64,000 nt of DNA from Bursaphelenchus xylophilus (lineage: Eukaryota > Nematoda > Chromadorea > Rhabditida > Aphelenchoididae). The notes beneath the pieces are model-generated. The model saw nothing but the letters and a program-made list of their open reading frames with translations, did not search any database and was not told the origin of the DNA. The translations under genes and the position numbers were made by a program. This document shows positions 36,073 through 47,401 of the stretch, piece after piece (position 1 is the stretch's first letter; each line of letters opens with the position of its first letter). The DNA is taken from assembly GCA_904066235.2 (NCBI GenBank), contig CAJFCV020000005.1:12457501-12521500 (forward strand). Reading direction: 5' to 3'.

Positions 36073-39000
36073 TGCTCCGCCTACTGGCTTCGAACTTGAA
36101 TCTTTCTGTCTTTCCGTTTTCGTGTTCTATCCGTCCTTCTGCGCTTTCACAGGCCGCTCTCTTCCTTTCAAACGGTGTTCTTTCTCTTTTTTGGGGACCA
36201 AGCACTGAAAGAAAATTGGATGACCAAAGAGAAAAGGTCGCTTCAAGGTGACAAGAAATAATTGAGGGTGATGGGTTGTGAGTATGCCGTAGTATAAAGC
36301 AAAAGAGTAGCCAAAAGGATGTTTATAATTGGAAAATCTAATAAGCGAAGTTCTATTTCGTTGCAGACGCGCTTGAGACTGTGATCGCAAAGTTAAAGTT
36401 GCAAAAAAAGCACTGACTTGCTTCAGGGAATCTCAAGAAGGCTTTATGGTCTTCTAAACAAATTTTTGCATCAAGTTACGTAACCACAATTCTTCACTAT
36501 CTTTTTCCTTGTTTGTCCTAGTGATTAGATTTGAAATTGAGTCTTTTTCCAAGACTGTATACGTAATCGCTCCTTTTTTTACTTTTTAAATATAATGCTA
36601 CTTATAAACAATAATTTGCGGGCTTTTTGCTTATATTGCTAGTGTTTTCTGATGACCTCGAGCGCCAACTGCATTAAGTTTGTTCTCGAAATCCCCGAAT
36701 TAATTTTCTAACAATAACAAAAACAAGGGTTGAAGGAAGTTCGCTTTTAGGGCCCGGAAACCAAATAAAAAAAGTGTGAAATCCGGGATATGGTAGGCAT
36801 TTCGTAAACAAAAAACGCCTTGATAATATATTTTTTAAAACGAAAATTTCCGCTGGAAACGTTTATTGGCTACGATTTTTCATCAAGCAGTACTCTGTTC
36901 TCCAACTGTTTCGCCGAAATTCGAATCGACTCTTTTCTCCCTTACTCAGATTACTCATGCAATTTTCTTGTATTCCAGCAACATTTGACAAATTTGGTCC
37001 TCCTATCACATTTCTATCAAAATGCGTTCTGGGAACGACCTCTTTATAGAGTTTTCTTTGCCCTTTTTTGGGTAGCGTGTGACCAAGCGGAAAATCTCAC
37101 CCAGCGAGCCCAAATTAGCAAGGGGAAGAAGATCTTTACCGAGTTTGTGGGTGGCCATTCCAAAAAACGCCACCATTTTTAGTGGAACAGCTCGGACGCA
37201 ATGTGGCCTCTGGCTTGTAGTGCAAAACTTGAACTTTTCCCTAATCGTAAATCCCGATTAAAGATAAAAAATATATATGATAACCAGAAAAAATGCGTAA
37301 AAAGTCATCACAGAACCATCTTCTGCTCTCCTATTCACGCATAACTTTTGGCCCGCCGTAATACCGTAAACATGCTGCAGATGCACTATTTCTTAACCCA
37401 GTAATCCCAAACCAACGGAAATCCCATGAAACTGAAAACAACAGGTCACGCGATATGTCGAGATGCTAAGGACGTTCAATTCTTGCCCCAGAAATGCTAA
37501 ATATAGGAAGGGTCATATCCGAAAATTCAACGTAATATTAGACACATCACGTCAATCACATATATCGCATTACACGACGTAGATTATTGTTTTCATAATA
37601 CTTCCTAGGTCAGAGAATATTCATTCTTCTCGAAGCCAAGGTGTGCATTATATCTCGAACCCCGGAAGGCTTACGGCAAATATAAATCCGACGGGCGCGC
37701 ACTTGCGGGCAACCACTTTGCGGGCAGCCCCTTTGCGGGCAGTCTTTTGCGGGCAACCACTTTGCTGGCAAAACTTGGGAGGCTACATGAGCTGATGCAT
37801 TTTCGGGCAGCCGACATTTGTAGGCAACAGGATGAAAAAATTGCTGCGATTGTGGGGGTTTCTTGGAAATCTGCCGACATTTGAGGGCAACAGAAAGAAA
37901 GAAACACGTTGATTCTATTGGTGACTCGCCTAATTGTAAGAAGAGTGTTGCAAGCTTATGAGCTAGTCGAGAATCATTCGAGAAAAATTTTATTATCCCG
38001 CATCTGTCCGCTGACAATGATATTCATACGAAGCTGCCAATGAGGTCTACATTTGTCCTATTTTTAGGGTCCAATAATTTACTATTTTCCCAATCAAGAA
38101 GAACAGAAACGATTTCTCATATCCCTTGATCCATCCATCGGCAAGTTCTATGAGGACCATCCCGACATCGTCGCTTTACAGATGGAACAAACCCCACAAA
38201 AGCAATAATAGTCGGATTTCTCGCTGTCTCCTCAACTCCGTTTATTGGGCTATTCTTTCGAAAGCAATTGCTCAACCAACACTTAGGTATTTACTGTAAA
38301 AATTCTGCCAAAAACATAAAACGTCGGATTGTATTTTTTAATAACAGCCGATAACAACGTGATCAAGCGGTACCGCGTGTATCTTATAAACGAGCTAACA
38401 CGGTAGGCAGCATATCCCCTTGCATTTCCATTCCAATTAAGATCCTCAATGTTCGACTCAATGGCCAGTTAAATCGGTGCAATTACGATCTTTGCGCTGC
38501 CTTGTTACTATGGTATAATATTAATGTGACAAATAAACTCCCGCATTCGCAGTAGACCACATTTTATTATTGAATCCGTGATACTATTAATTATGAAAGT
38601 TTGCTCAATTTTCTATCAATTGGGACTTATTAATTCGATCTTTGGGAGCTGCCCGACTAACAGGGCGGACGGACACAAAAGATCTCGCATTATCGAGAGA
38701 ATCCGAGAGAAACCGCTCCTCTTTTTCCAAACCCGGGAGTAAGTATGAAACTTACAGAGCTTATAGAGTACTGTCAGACCTCGCAGGCATTTACTGCAAC
38801 CTCTTGTTTTGGTACCCAGCTTCCCTATGCCCTGTATCAATCCGTTTTGTGCCGACCCGAACTGTCGTCGACCCGAAAAGTCGGGACGCGCCTGATACTA
38901 TTATACATCTCGAGCTAACAAGATTACGACACGAACAAAGAACCAAAGAAAAAACAAACCCCCGTCATACCCTTCCGATTTCCTAACGCCGGCATCTTCG

Positions 39001-39805
39001 AATATCAAGGATCATCGTGAGACAGAATAAAAATAAAAGCTTGGCAGTAACCGACATATCGAGTTTCATAATTCCCGGGATGTCGCTGGGAACGAAGGTG
39101 TGCAATATAAATGGAAGAAAATGTTTGATGCGGACACCAATTGTATGAACAAACACGGCATGAACAGTGGGAGTAAGGAAGTGCGGGAATGGTTAAAGCA
39201 GAAGAAACAGTTGGTCACGCCAAGGCGAAGCTCAGCTGACCGATGCAGGAGATATTAAAGCAAATAAAACATAATAAAAATACAACAAACCCAAAAATAC
39301 GCTTTGAAGAGATTTATAGCCTGTATAATGAATGCTAAAAACATGTCTGCCGTTTTTTCCTAATAACTTTTTGGTTTTTAACCTCATATGTCATCCGATT
39401 TTCGTTTTTTGCACCTAAAAACTGCAAAAAAATATGTGGGGTTGAGTTCGATGTCGCTAGCACAATATAACTCATCATTGGACTATGTATCTCTTTTGGG
39501 CTTTCAAAACGTATTTTAAAGATGACATTTCAACGCAAACAAAGATCGACATTTTATACGAGCGGGAAATTTAAATTTCAAAACGGCGACCTGCGCCCAC
39601 AGTTTTTGCCGAGATTCGACCGAAAGTCGGAACTCGCTTTTCAATCGATAATTTTGGAGCAAAATATCGACAAGAAATTGCTACGTCAAGTCCATGACGC
39701 GTCAAATTCGTCAGTTATTGGATGGAAGGCGTTTTTCCCGCGTGTTTGCATCATTTTGGGTAATATGTTACAAATTTGGCTAATTTCAGTGAGCTCTAAC
39801 CTAAG
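36073..39805. other. Intergenic region
   Basis: No supported gene. Frames at 36820-37182 (+), 37610-38017 (-, over a repeat) and 39522-39809 (+, immediately upstream of the helicase start) have no recognisable domains. The last probably belongs to the helicase promoter or 5' leader. Confidence 0.5.
37701..37892. repeat. Short degenerate tandem repeat
   Basis: Four imperfect copies of ttgcgggca(a/g)(c/t) spaced 13-21 bp occur at 37703-37770. Two diverged copies of gccgacatttg(t/a)(a/g)gggcaacag-type sequence follow at about 37802 and 37873, 71 bp apart. Low-copy local duplication. Confidence 0.5.
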
Positions 39806-42800
39806 ATGAACTTCCGAGGCCGAGCTGGCTCCACTCGAGGCCTTTTGAAACACTTGCCAGGCACTCGGCCCGAAGTATCCAGCAGTTCAAGATTTTCAAC
39901 CCAAAACTTCGATCCTGATCGAGAAAAGGAGAAACCTGCCGATGGATTTGGTCAAAGCAGCGGATTTAGTGAATTTGATCGGGCCCCGCAGACAAGTGAG
40001 TTTTGGGTTGTTCTTCGATTGAACCGTCAAGTTTTATTTGTTGTTTGGCTTTCTTTCGCTATGCATCTTTTTTGGGGGTGTGTATGGTGTCGAACATCTT
40101 ATTTCCAGGATCTATTCCGAGTTCCAAGCCAGAGGAGGACAAAAAGAATGTTACCTTCACCAAGGAACCGGCAACACAGTTTGGTGATGTTGGAGAGTCA
40201 TTCAATACATCCCGATTCGACACTACCGCACTCATTGAAACACTTCCCAGTCCTGTGAGCACATTTGGAGCTGGCGACGGATTTACTAGTAAATTTGCAT
40301 CGGGAATATTGGGAAAAGAGGTTGGTGGATTTGAAGCCACGGGTGCTCGAAAACAAGAAGCCCAACCGATCCGTTCGACTGTACCTGATAGTGGTGCTTT
40401 TGGTCCCAAGAACGACGCATTCGCGGAGGAAGAAATGGCCTTGCCAGCAAAGTTTACTGAGAGTAAAAAGAACGGAAATGGCGGTGGTTTTGAGGCCAAT
40501 CTTGGCGGATTCGGAGGCCAAAATCAAGGCCCAAGTGGCGGTGGTTTCGGTTGCGATGGTGGTGGTTTTGGAGGCCAAAGTCAAGGCTCACATGGCGATG
40601 CCTTCGGAGGTATGTCCAAGATTCTTGCGTTGTTTTTCCATGTTTTAGGTGGAACAAAGGGATTTGCCGAAAGACTCGCGGAAAAGGAGAAGGTCGTTGG
40701 ATTTGGCTTGGCCGAGGATGATTCGACGTCTGGTAAATTTGAATGTGGTTATACGCCCGGCTTTGGTGGTGAACGTGACCGAGGGAGTTATAACGGACGA
40801 GGAGGAAGTCAGGGATTTGGTAGAACAGAAGGAAGTCAAGGAATCGGCGGAAGAGGAGGAGAAGGAAAAGAATTTGATAGGGAAAGTAAAGGGTTTGGAG
40901 GAGGAAGCAAAGGATTCGGTGGAGAAACCGGAGGATTTGGAGGAGAAAGCAAAGGGTTTGGAGGAGGAAGCAAAGGATTCGGTGGAGGAAGCAAAGGATT
41001 TGGTGGAGGAAGCAAAGGATTCGGTGGAGAAACCGGAGGATTTGGAGGAGAAAGCAAAGGATTTGGAGGAGGAGGCAAAGGATTTGGAGGAGAAAGCAAA
41101 GGCTTCGGTGGAGAAAGCAAAGGCTTCGGTGAAGGAAGCAAGGGATTTGGAGGAGAAAGCAAAGGATTTGGAGGAGGAGGCAAAGGATTTGGTGGAGAAA
41201 GCAAAGGATTTGGAGGAGGAAGCAAAGGATTCGGCGGAGAAAGCAAAGGATTTGGAGAAGAAAGCAAAGGCTTTGGAGGAGAAAGCAAAGGATTTGGAGG
41301 AGGAGGCAAAGGATTCGGTGGAGAAAGAAAAGGATTTGGAGCAGAAAGCAAAGGCTTTGGGGGAGGAGGAAACGGTGGAGGTGGTGCTTTTGGGGAAGGA
41401 GGCGGTTTTGGGACCCAAAACAAAGGATTCGGAGAGGATAACGGTGGTAAGGACGCTGGCTTTGAAGGTCGTCCGCCGCGACATGCTACGGGTGCCAACT
41501 CCGACTTTGGTGGACGTCGGGTCGGAAGATCTGGTGGATTTGGCGGTCCCCCTCCTGGAAATGCCTTTGGAAACACCAATCGTCAACAGCGAATGCAAAG
41601 TGATGGGGGATCTTCTACTGGATTCGGGGACCAAAAGAACGACGGTTTCGGTGGTAAGTTTTTTGGTTTGTTTTTTCGACATTGTTTTAGGTTTTGGCTC
41701 CGAAAACAAGGGAAGATTTGGATCCGGACCGAAGATGGAGGCCGGTCAAGGGCTGGGCTCTGGACTCCGTCCCGGCGATATGCCAGTTGGTGGAGACGAC
41801 GATAAGGATAAAAATCATCCATTTGTCCCCGAAGAACGGGGTATCGATGAAATCTTTGGTGAAGATAAACTAGTCCAGAATAGTTATCAGCACATTTTTG
41901 AGGACGATGAGCCAATTCTTGTGGAGGGACTGCAAGAACCGCCTCTTATTGTTGAGTAAGGTTTTTCAATCGGTTATGTCGGAACGTTTCAATTTTTGAA
42001 GAGTTTGTTTTTTCCAGGAGATGGTCCGACGTTAAATTGAATGCTCAGCTAATGAAGAATATCGAGAACTGCGGATATGTGAAGCCCAGAATGATTCAAT
42101 CTTACGCAATTCCACTCATTTTGGAGGGTATGTTGGTTTTTCGATGTTTTTTTTGGATGTTTAGGTTGACAGAGCGAAGAAAATGAACTGGAAATTTAGG
42201 ACACGACCTCAAAGCCCAAGCCGAAACAGGTAGCGGCAAGTCGGCCGCCTTTCTCATCCCAATTGTCAACGAACTGGCCGAAATGGGAGAGGCAAAACGT
42301 GCGGATCGCGGTAAAAACCAGCCGCTTGCCCTCATCATCGAACCCACCAGAGAATTGGCAGTCCAACTCTACGAACAGGCCCGCAAATTGGCCCACGGAA
42401 CTGGAGTGACCTGTTGCCGCGCTTACGGGCAATTCCAAACGACGGCGAACGCGCAAGAGATCTTCCGCGGTTGCGACATTTGCGTCGGAACTCCTGGCAG
42501 ATTGAAACATTTTATGATGGACGGCACTCTCTGTGGGTCCAAACTCAAATTTTTGGTTCTCGATGAAGCGGATCGTTTGTTGAGCGAGGGATTCCCGGAG
42601 GAGATTGATGCTATTCTGCAGGTCAAAACGTTCAGAAAGGTGAGAAAAATGTTTGGTTAAATAAACTGTTAGACACCTCGAAATTGATTCTTGTTTTAGT
42701 CATGCAAGTTTATGTAATTTTAGAGGGAGGACCGCCAAAATCTTTTCTTTTCGGCCACCTTCAACGATGAGGTCGAGGGCATCGCTTCAAGCATGCTTAA

Positions 42801-43607
42801 ACCGGAGAAGGTCTTTGTCCACTGTAAGAGTTTGGTGGCTGCCAATCATCGTGTTCAACAGTACTTTTATGAGTGCGCCGGCAATGACAAAAAGGATTAC
42901 GCTGTCAAGATTATTAAGGAAATACTGGCGGAGTACAAAGGTAAGAAGTTTAATATTTTTTGGATTGAATTTTTAGATAAAAATGGCCCAGGCTCTCCCA
43001 AACCGAGAATCTTGCTCTTTGTCCAATACAAACGCACTGCCGACATCTTGGCGTTCTTCCTTTGCGCCAACGAAATGAATGCCCTCTCGTTGAACGGGGA
43101 TCGTCCCCAACAACTTCGGGAACAAGCTCTGCTCGAGTTCCGTCAAAGAAAATGCACGCTCCTCGTCACGACTGATGTCTGTGCTCGCGGAATTGACATC
43201 AAAGAATTGGATTATGTAAGTGAAAGCATTTGGGATTTATTGTTCAAGGTTTAGGTTGTGAATGTCGACCTTCCAAAGGATATTATCACATACGTCCATC
43301 GTATTGGTCGCACTGGTCGTCTTCAAAAGGGAAAAGCCATCAGCTTGTTTGACCCCAGCAACAGCAATGACACCGAGTTGGCCCCGGATTTGATTAAGGT
43401 AAGATTTGGGTTATAGGATCGCCAAATTTATTATTTTGGACTACATTTTTTTGTGTTTAGCTCCTCAAGGACAGTGGCCTCCCTCCTCCGGACTTCCTGG
43501 TCAGCGCTGGCGACAACTCCGTTTCCCAGTTTCATGAAAACAGCAATGCTACAGGTTTCGACGCGCCCGCTGAAACTTTTGGCGCAAAAGACGATTATAA
43601 TTTCTAA
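39806..43607 (+). CDS. DEAD-box RNA helicase, Vasa/GLH-like, with FG-repeat N-terminus
   Basis: ATP-dependent RNA helicase of the Vasa group, expected in germ granules. Ten exons (39806-39995, 40109-40609, 40649-41653, 41691-41955, 42018-42127, 42200-42639, 42724-42940, 42977-43215, 43255-43398, 43461-43607) sum to 3258 nt, 1085 residues. The N-terminal two-thirds is Gly/Phe-rich: about 22 heptads of the SKGFGGE/SKGFGGG type at roughly 309-463, as in nematode GLH proteins whose FG repeats tether P granules to nuclear pores. No CCHC zinc knuckles are present, unlike C. elegans GLH-1/2/4. The core is complete: AETGSGKS (motif I, Ser for the usual Thr), PTRELA, GTPGRL, DEAD, SAT, TDVCARGIDI and HRIGRTGR. 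The tail is acidic (AKDDYNF). Downstream of the FG block a DDDKDK...EDDEP acidic linker precedes the Q-motif region. A PL10/DDX3 assignment is less likely given the FG repeats. Confidence 0.93.
40882..41364 (+). repeat. 21-bp coding minisatellite
   Basis: About 22 tandem imperfect units such as ggaggaagcaaaggattcgg encode the SKGFGG heptads of the helicase. The tract lacks stop codons in several frames on both strands, which creates long spurious open frames (436 codons in another plus frame, 354 and 247 on the minus strand). Confidence 0.95.
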
Positions 43608-45267
43608 ACGTTTTGGTCTAATATTATGTTGTTGTAATAACCCTTGGCTCTTTGGACGGGAGTTTTCCTACTAGAACGTCCTTTATTTTGGTTTTCAGTT
43701 GTCTTATTTTTTTCGAAAATAATGTTTTATGTCCCGAAGGTGCTTTGATTTTTCACGATGCAAAGATTTTTTTGTTCTAATATTTTTTCTCATACATTCA
43801 TCCTAATAAAGTAGGGTTTTGTTGGTGAGGTTTGGGTGATTTTAGGTATAATTGCCAGAACAAATGTTATTTTTTGAACGTTTGTTCTAATGGAGGAGAA
43901 TAATTCATTTATTTTGGGCGAAAAGTAAGGTAAAGAGAATTTTTCGGAAAACAACAAATTTTGATAAGACAAGAAGTGCCCAAATTCGTGAAATGGGACC
44001 TCCAGAGTTAAGCACAGGTTTTCGTCGAGTTGCATATTCAAAGACGTCGACAAACAGACCCGCAGGAAATCGAGACGCTCCAAGAATATTTGCATAATTT
44101 TATGATGTCTTATCAACGCACAAATAGTATTCGGCTAGCAATAACACTTCTCCTCTTCCTGCCCTCTGGCTATTTGAGAGTTTTATGCGGGTTGATTACG
44201 AATATTCTCCCTTCGTTTCACGAGGTGAAACTGAGAGGTCGAAGGGAAACTGAGTCGTTTTTTGCGAAGAAAACAAAAATAAAGTGCGAATTCGAAGCGT
44301 AAAGTGATATGGATCAAAGTTTCAGGGCGATTTTTTTCGAGTTCGTAATTTTAGGTGAGAGGTACAACGTTTTTGATTTTTTAATGAAAGTTTCGATTTT
44401 TTCGAGTCGATTAGAATCTTACCGTTGAGGGCGAGTTGGCCAAGTCTGACCTGTCATGAGCAAGTTTAACCGAGGCTCATGCCATTCAAATATGAGCGGT
44501 AATACTAGTCCTTCCGGAAAGTGGAGGACTGAAATTGGCGGCACGCACTGTTTCGAAAACAAAATTGTGTCTGCACTGTGCAATATCTTGATTTTTGCAC
44601 CGTACAATGGGTTTTTTTTCGGCTGTCGCTCGCATCCTGACTTTTTTTGTGAAGTTGCCAAAAATCAGTCCGGCGAATTTCCAGGAGGGCTAGTGTTAAT
44701 TTGGTGCACTCGCTCTCAACCGATACGATTCTTATTGACTCCAAAAAATTAGAAACTTTCCGAACTCTAATTTAAATTTCGAACAGTTTGAAGTTCCCCT
44801 CGCGCCTCTTGGAACAAAGAAAATGCCGACATACTTTTCTGTTGCATAAATCCCCCCTTGAACCTTTTGAATTCGTTTTGTAATGGCGGTTATCAGAGGC
44901 CCGTGAAAGGAGGCGATGGAAGAAAACGAATCCAAAATCATTAGTCATTTCCCGAAGCCTTTTGAATTTTTACGTCTTTTCGCAGAGCATACATGTACAT
45001 TCGCAGTCATTTGCATCATACTTTGTTTAGTCAGACTGGGCAGAAATGAGGAGTGTCAAAAAAGTTCTATTTTTTAATTTTGAGATTTTTAGTCGATTTC
45101 TGATTTTTTCGACGATTCCTGGCGGTTCGAGGCTTTATATGAAGAATTTTGTTGTCGAGAAAGAGCCTTTATCTGCATTTCAGAACGATGAATAAGTAAA
45201 ATACAGGTGTTTTTGCTGTTTGCTTTGTGACAAACGCATGGAAATTTTAATTTGAAAGTTGGATTTT
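43608..45267. other. Intergenic region
   Basis: Helicase 3' flank, the second MITE copy (44504-44694) and AT-rich sequence. A 90-codon frame at 44030-44302 (+) has no further support. Confidence 0.5.
44504..44694. repeat. MITE-like element, copy 2
   Basis: About 191 bp. The ends are inverted (actagtccttccggaaagt on the left; reverse complement of the right end actagccctcctggaaatt). The right third matches copy 1 closely (gctgtcgctcgca, gccaaaaatcagtccggcga). The middle is longer and carries one copy of GCACTGTGC (44573-44581), the 9-mer that clusters at 60.8-62.7 kb. Confidence 0.65.
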
Positions 45268-45715
45268 ATGCCGGAAAACTCAACTTTCACTCTTGAGTCG
45301 TTGAAACAGTTGCGGATTGGAGATCAAGTCCTTGTAGTAAGTTGCTTAAAGTATGGTCTTAAAATATGTCATCAATGGAATTTTATCGTCAACTTTTTCG
45401 AGTTGCGATGCTCAAATTTTCTAAAAAATGAGCGTGCTTATTCTAAAATATCTATGAAGAAGTTTTTGATTTCTACCACCTTAGGCTCTCACTGATGTCA
45501 ATGTGGAAGTGAAGAACGTCGTGGAGGTCTTGGATCTTGTGATTGACATAGTTATTTGCGTGGTTTATGGCCTAGCAATTTTAAGCTGCTTGCTGATCCT
45601 TCTATTATTCTTGTTGTACCAAAGACAACGTCGCAAGGACAAGAACTTGGAATGGTTGGAAGCTCAGGAGCAGGAGTCTTTAGTGGACTTGGAAGATCCT
45701 TTGGAAACCGTATGA
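45268..45715 (+). CDS. Single-pass membrane protein, trio member 1 (100 residues)
   Basis: Exons 45268-45336 and 45485-45715 join in phase 0. A short polar N-terminus beginning MPENSTFTLESLKQLRIGDQ with one NST site precedes an amphipathic stretch (VEVLDLVIDIVICV). One strongly hydrophobic segment follows (YGLAILSCLLILLLFLLY), then a positive stop-transfer cluster RQRRKDK and an acidic tail rich in Glu ending DLEDPLETV, whose last four residues ETV* resemble a class I PDZ ligand. There is no cleaved signal peptide, so it is probably a type III single-pass protein with N-terminus outside. Family not recognised. The ATG follows an attttaatttgaaag that could serve as acceptor for a leader. An AATAAA about 75 bp past the stop could end its mRNA. 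Confidence 0.6.
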
Positions 45716-45726
45716 GGGCAGAGTGG

Positions 45727-46194
45727 ATGAGCAACAATAGAAGTGTAAACTATGTGAGTTTTGACGCCCTCCTTCAGTCGACTTGAAGTCAAATAAAGGC
45801 GAAATGTCCCTTGTTAGATTTAATTGAGAGATAACGAAGATATAGATCAAGGTTTTGTGAGACATCTTGTTCCGGACGAAGCGATAAACTTGTTTCTATT
45901 GTAAAATTTTAAAGATATTAGAGCTTCCCTTTATGATCGATTCAAATTCAGCAGACGCATCTCTTCAACTACCAATTGGAACAGATCAATAATCGACTGA
46001 CTCAACTTTCAACTCTCGTCGTTTTCCTAATGGCAGGTCTCAGTTTGTTCTTGTTTCTGTTGGCTGTTTTACTGGGATTCTGTTTGTGGATACAATGGAG
46101 GAAGCGAAAGCGCTGGACTCGCATGGGTTTCTACAGAAGGGATTCGATTTTGCAGCAGCATCTGTTGAAAACTGACCAAAACAATAAAGATTAG
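45727..46194 (+). CDS. Single-pass membrane protein, trio member 2 (about 89 residues)
   Basis: The second exon (45952-46194) is solid: a polar lead QTHLFNYQLEQINNRLTQLS, a hydrophobic segment (LSLFLFLLAVLLGFCLW), a basic stop-transfer stretch (RKRKRWTRMGFYRR) and a polar Asn/Asp/Lys tail. The best first exon is 45727-45753 (MSNNRSVNY, donor GTGAGT), which joins in phase 0. It begins only 12 nt after the stop of trio member 1, within what should be that gene's 3' UTR. Either the two share a polycistronic transcript, or translation starts elsewhere, for example at the Met inside the hydrophobic segment after leader trans-splicing at 45951. Layout (short exon, phase-0 intron, one TM, basic then polar tail) matches both neighbours. 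Confidence 0.5.
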
Positions 46195-46365
46195 TTTTAC
46201 GCATGTTGGAAGTTTGAGTTTACCGTGGTTCGGGCCACTGAGATATTTGATTTCGGAGCATATTCTGTTGTAACAGCATTTTTATTAATTCATTTTTTAG
46301 TTCACAAAAGATGACTAAATTTTGTTAGCTGAAACATATGTTAACGCCGATCCAAATCACATATC

Positions 46366-46704
46366 ATGTCTCTGGACTCGGTAGGTGTGTGTTTTTGTCG
46401 ACCGAATGCTTTCCAGATCCTCAACAGTGTTGATCTTCTGCTAATCGACATCTCCGATAACCTCAACCGCCTTTTGACTACTCTAACAATTTTTATTCCT
46501 GTGTTTGTTATCTCCTTTGCCATTCTCGTTGTTCTCTTGATCCTAATCATCATTTTCACCATGGTCCTTCAGTGCAAAAAATACCAGCGGGTCGAATCAC
46601 TGCGTCGGCGGAGTGTACCGTCGATTGAAAGTCCGCAATCTAGTCGGACGGATTACAAGCGCGTTTCCTCACCTGTTGAAAAGTTGGTTGTAGAGGCGAA
46701 ATAA
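46366..46704 (+). CDS. Single-pass membrane protein, trio member 3 (100 residues)
   Basis: Exon 46366-46380 (MSLDS), a 36-nt intron with GTAGGT donor and ttccag acceptor, then exon 46417-46704. The intron is a multiple of three and open, so an unspliced form would stay in frame with 12 extra residues. After the splice comes an amphipathic stretch (NSVDLLLIDISDNLNRLL), a long hydrophobic segment (IPVFVISFAILVVLLILIII), CKK and a basic Ser-rich tail with SLRRRS and SSPVEK that looks phosphorylatable. Same architecture and intron position as the two preceding genes; sequence identity between them is low outside composition. Family not recognised. Confidence 0.6.
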   Translation: MSLDSVGVCFCRPNAFQILNSVDLLLIDISDNLNRLLTTLTIFIPVFVISFAILVVLLILIIIFTMVLQCKKYQRVESLRRRSVPSIESPQSSRTDYKRVSSPVEKLVVEAK

Positions 46705-46851
46705 ATAAGTATGAACTTTTAGCTTTGTTTCACTTTATTTTTAAAAGCGCTAAAATTGGAACCAGCAATATAAGTGATATGAAAGGATAACAAGCTTGGC
46801 ATTCTTGGTACATATTTTGGATGGAAAAAGTCGTGGGGCTTCATCACGCGT

Positions 46852-47084
46852 TTAGCGGTCCTTCAAATTCTCCGCTGACACCAGCTTCAACTTTACTGAT
46901 CTCTTGACAGGGGCAATCTTGACTTGACAGACGCTTCCTCACCCTTCACAAGCACAGCGGCACGTTTTTGAGAACCGTCATCTTCAACAGAATCAAAGGC
47001 GTCAATTTCAAGCTGGATTTCCACCGACGTGTCGAGGTACGGTTTTAAATTGGGAACCCAAATTACTCTTTGTTTCAACGGCAT
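46852..47084 (-). pseudogene. Small open frame with a possible 5-bp duplication frameshift
   Basis: From the ATG at 47084 the frame reads MPLKQRVIWVPNLKPYLDTS, then alternating hydrophobic residues (VEIQLEIDAFDSVEDD) and AAVLVKGEEASV, and closes early. At that point the sequence has a tandem gtcaagtcaa. Counting the five-base repeat once, the frame would continue with protein-like sequence (KRSVKLKLVSAENLKDR) to a stop at 46852. Either an inactivated gene, a sequencing or assembly indel, or a coincidence. Family not recognised; the alternation suggests beta strands. Confidence 0.35.
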
Positions 47085-47401
47085 CGTACCACTATTACTA
47101 AGTACTCCATTAAAGTAGCGAAAACATCATAATCTCATAGCAGTTACGCATTTCATACAACTACTTATTTTTTTGGCATTCAAAGCTTTCCTCTGCCGGT
47201 TCAAATAAACTAAAAATTTCGGGAATTACATAACAAGCAGCACCATTACCAGACTTAACAAGATTATGCGACTACAGTTTTATGAAAATTGGATTTGCAG
47301 GACAACAAATCAGGAAGTAATCATTTTCCTTTCTTTGTTTATTCGATTTGAATACCTAGTATCAAGATTACATGATAATAAAGAATTACGCAATAAAACG
47401 G

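Noticed and set aside
37701..37892. CRISPR-like spaced repeats
   Set aside because: Units are short, imperfect and irregularly spaced, and the genome is eukaryotic; treated as a local tandem repeat.
39522..39809. 95-codon frame just upstream of the helicase start
   Set aside because: Ends at the helicase ATG in a different frame, shows no domain, and more likely covers promoter and 5' UTR.
40649..41959. 436-codon open frame on the plus strand and 354- and 247-codon frames on the minus strand
   Set aside because: They are shadows of the stop-poor 21-bp minisatellite; only the FG-repeat frame connects by proper splice sites to the helicase core.
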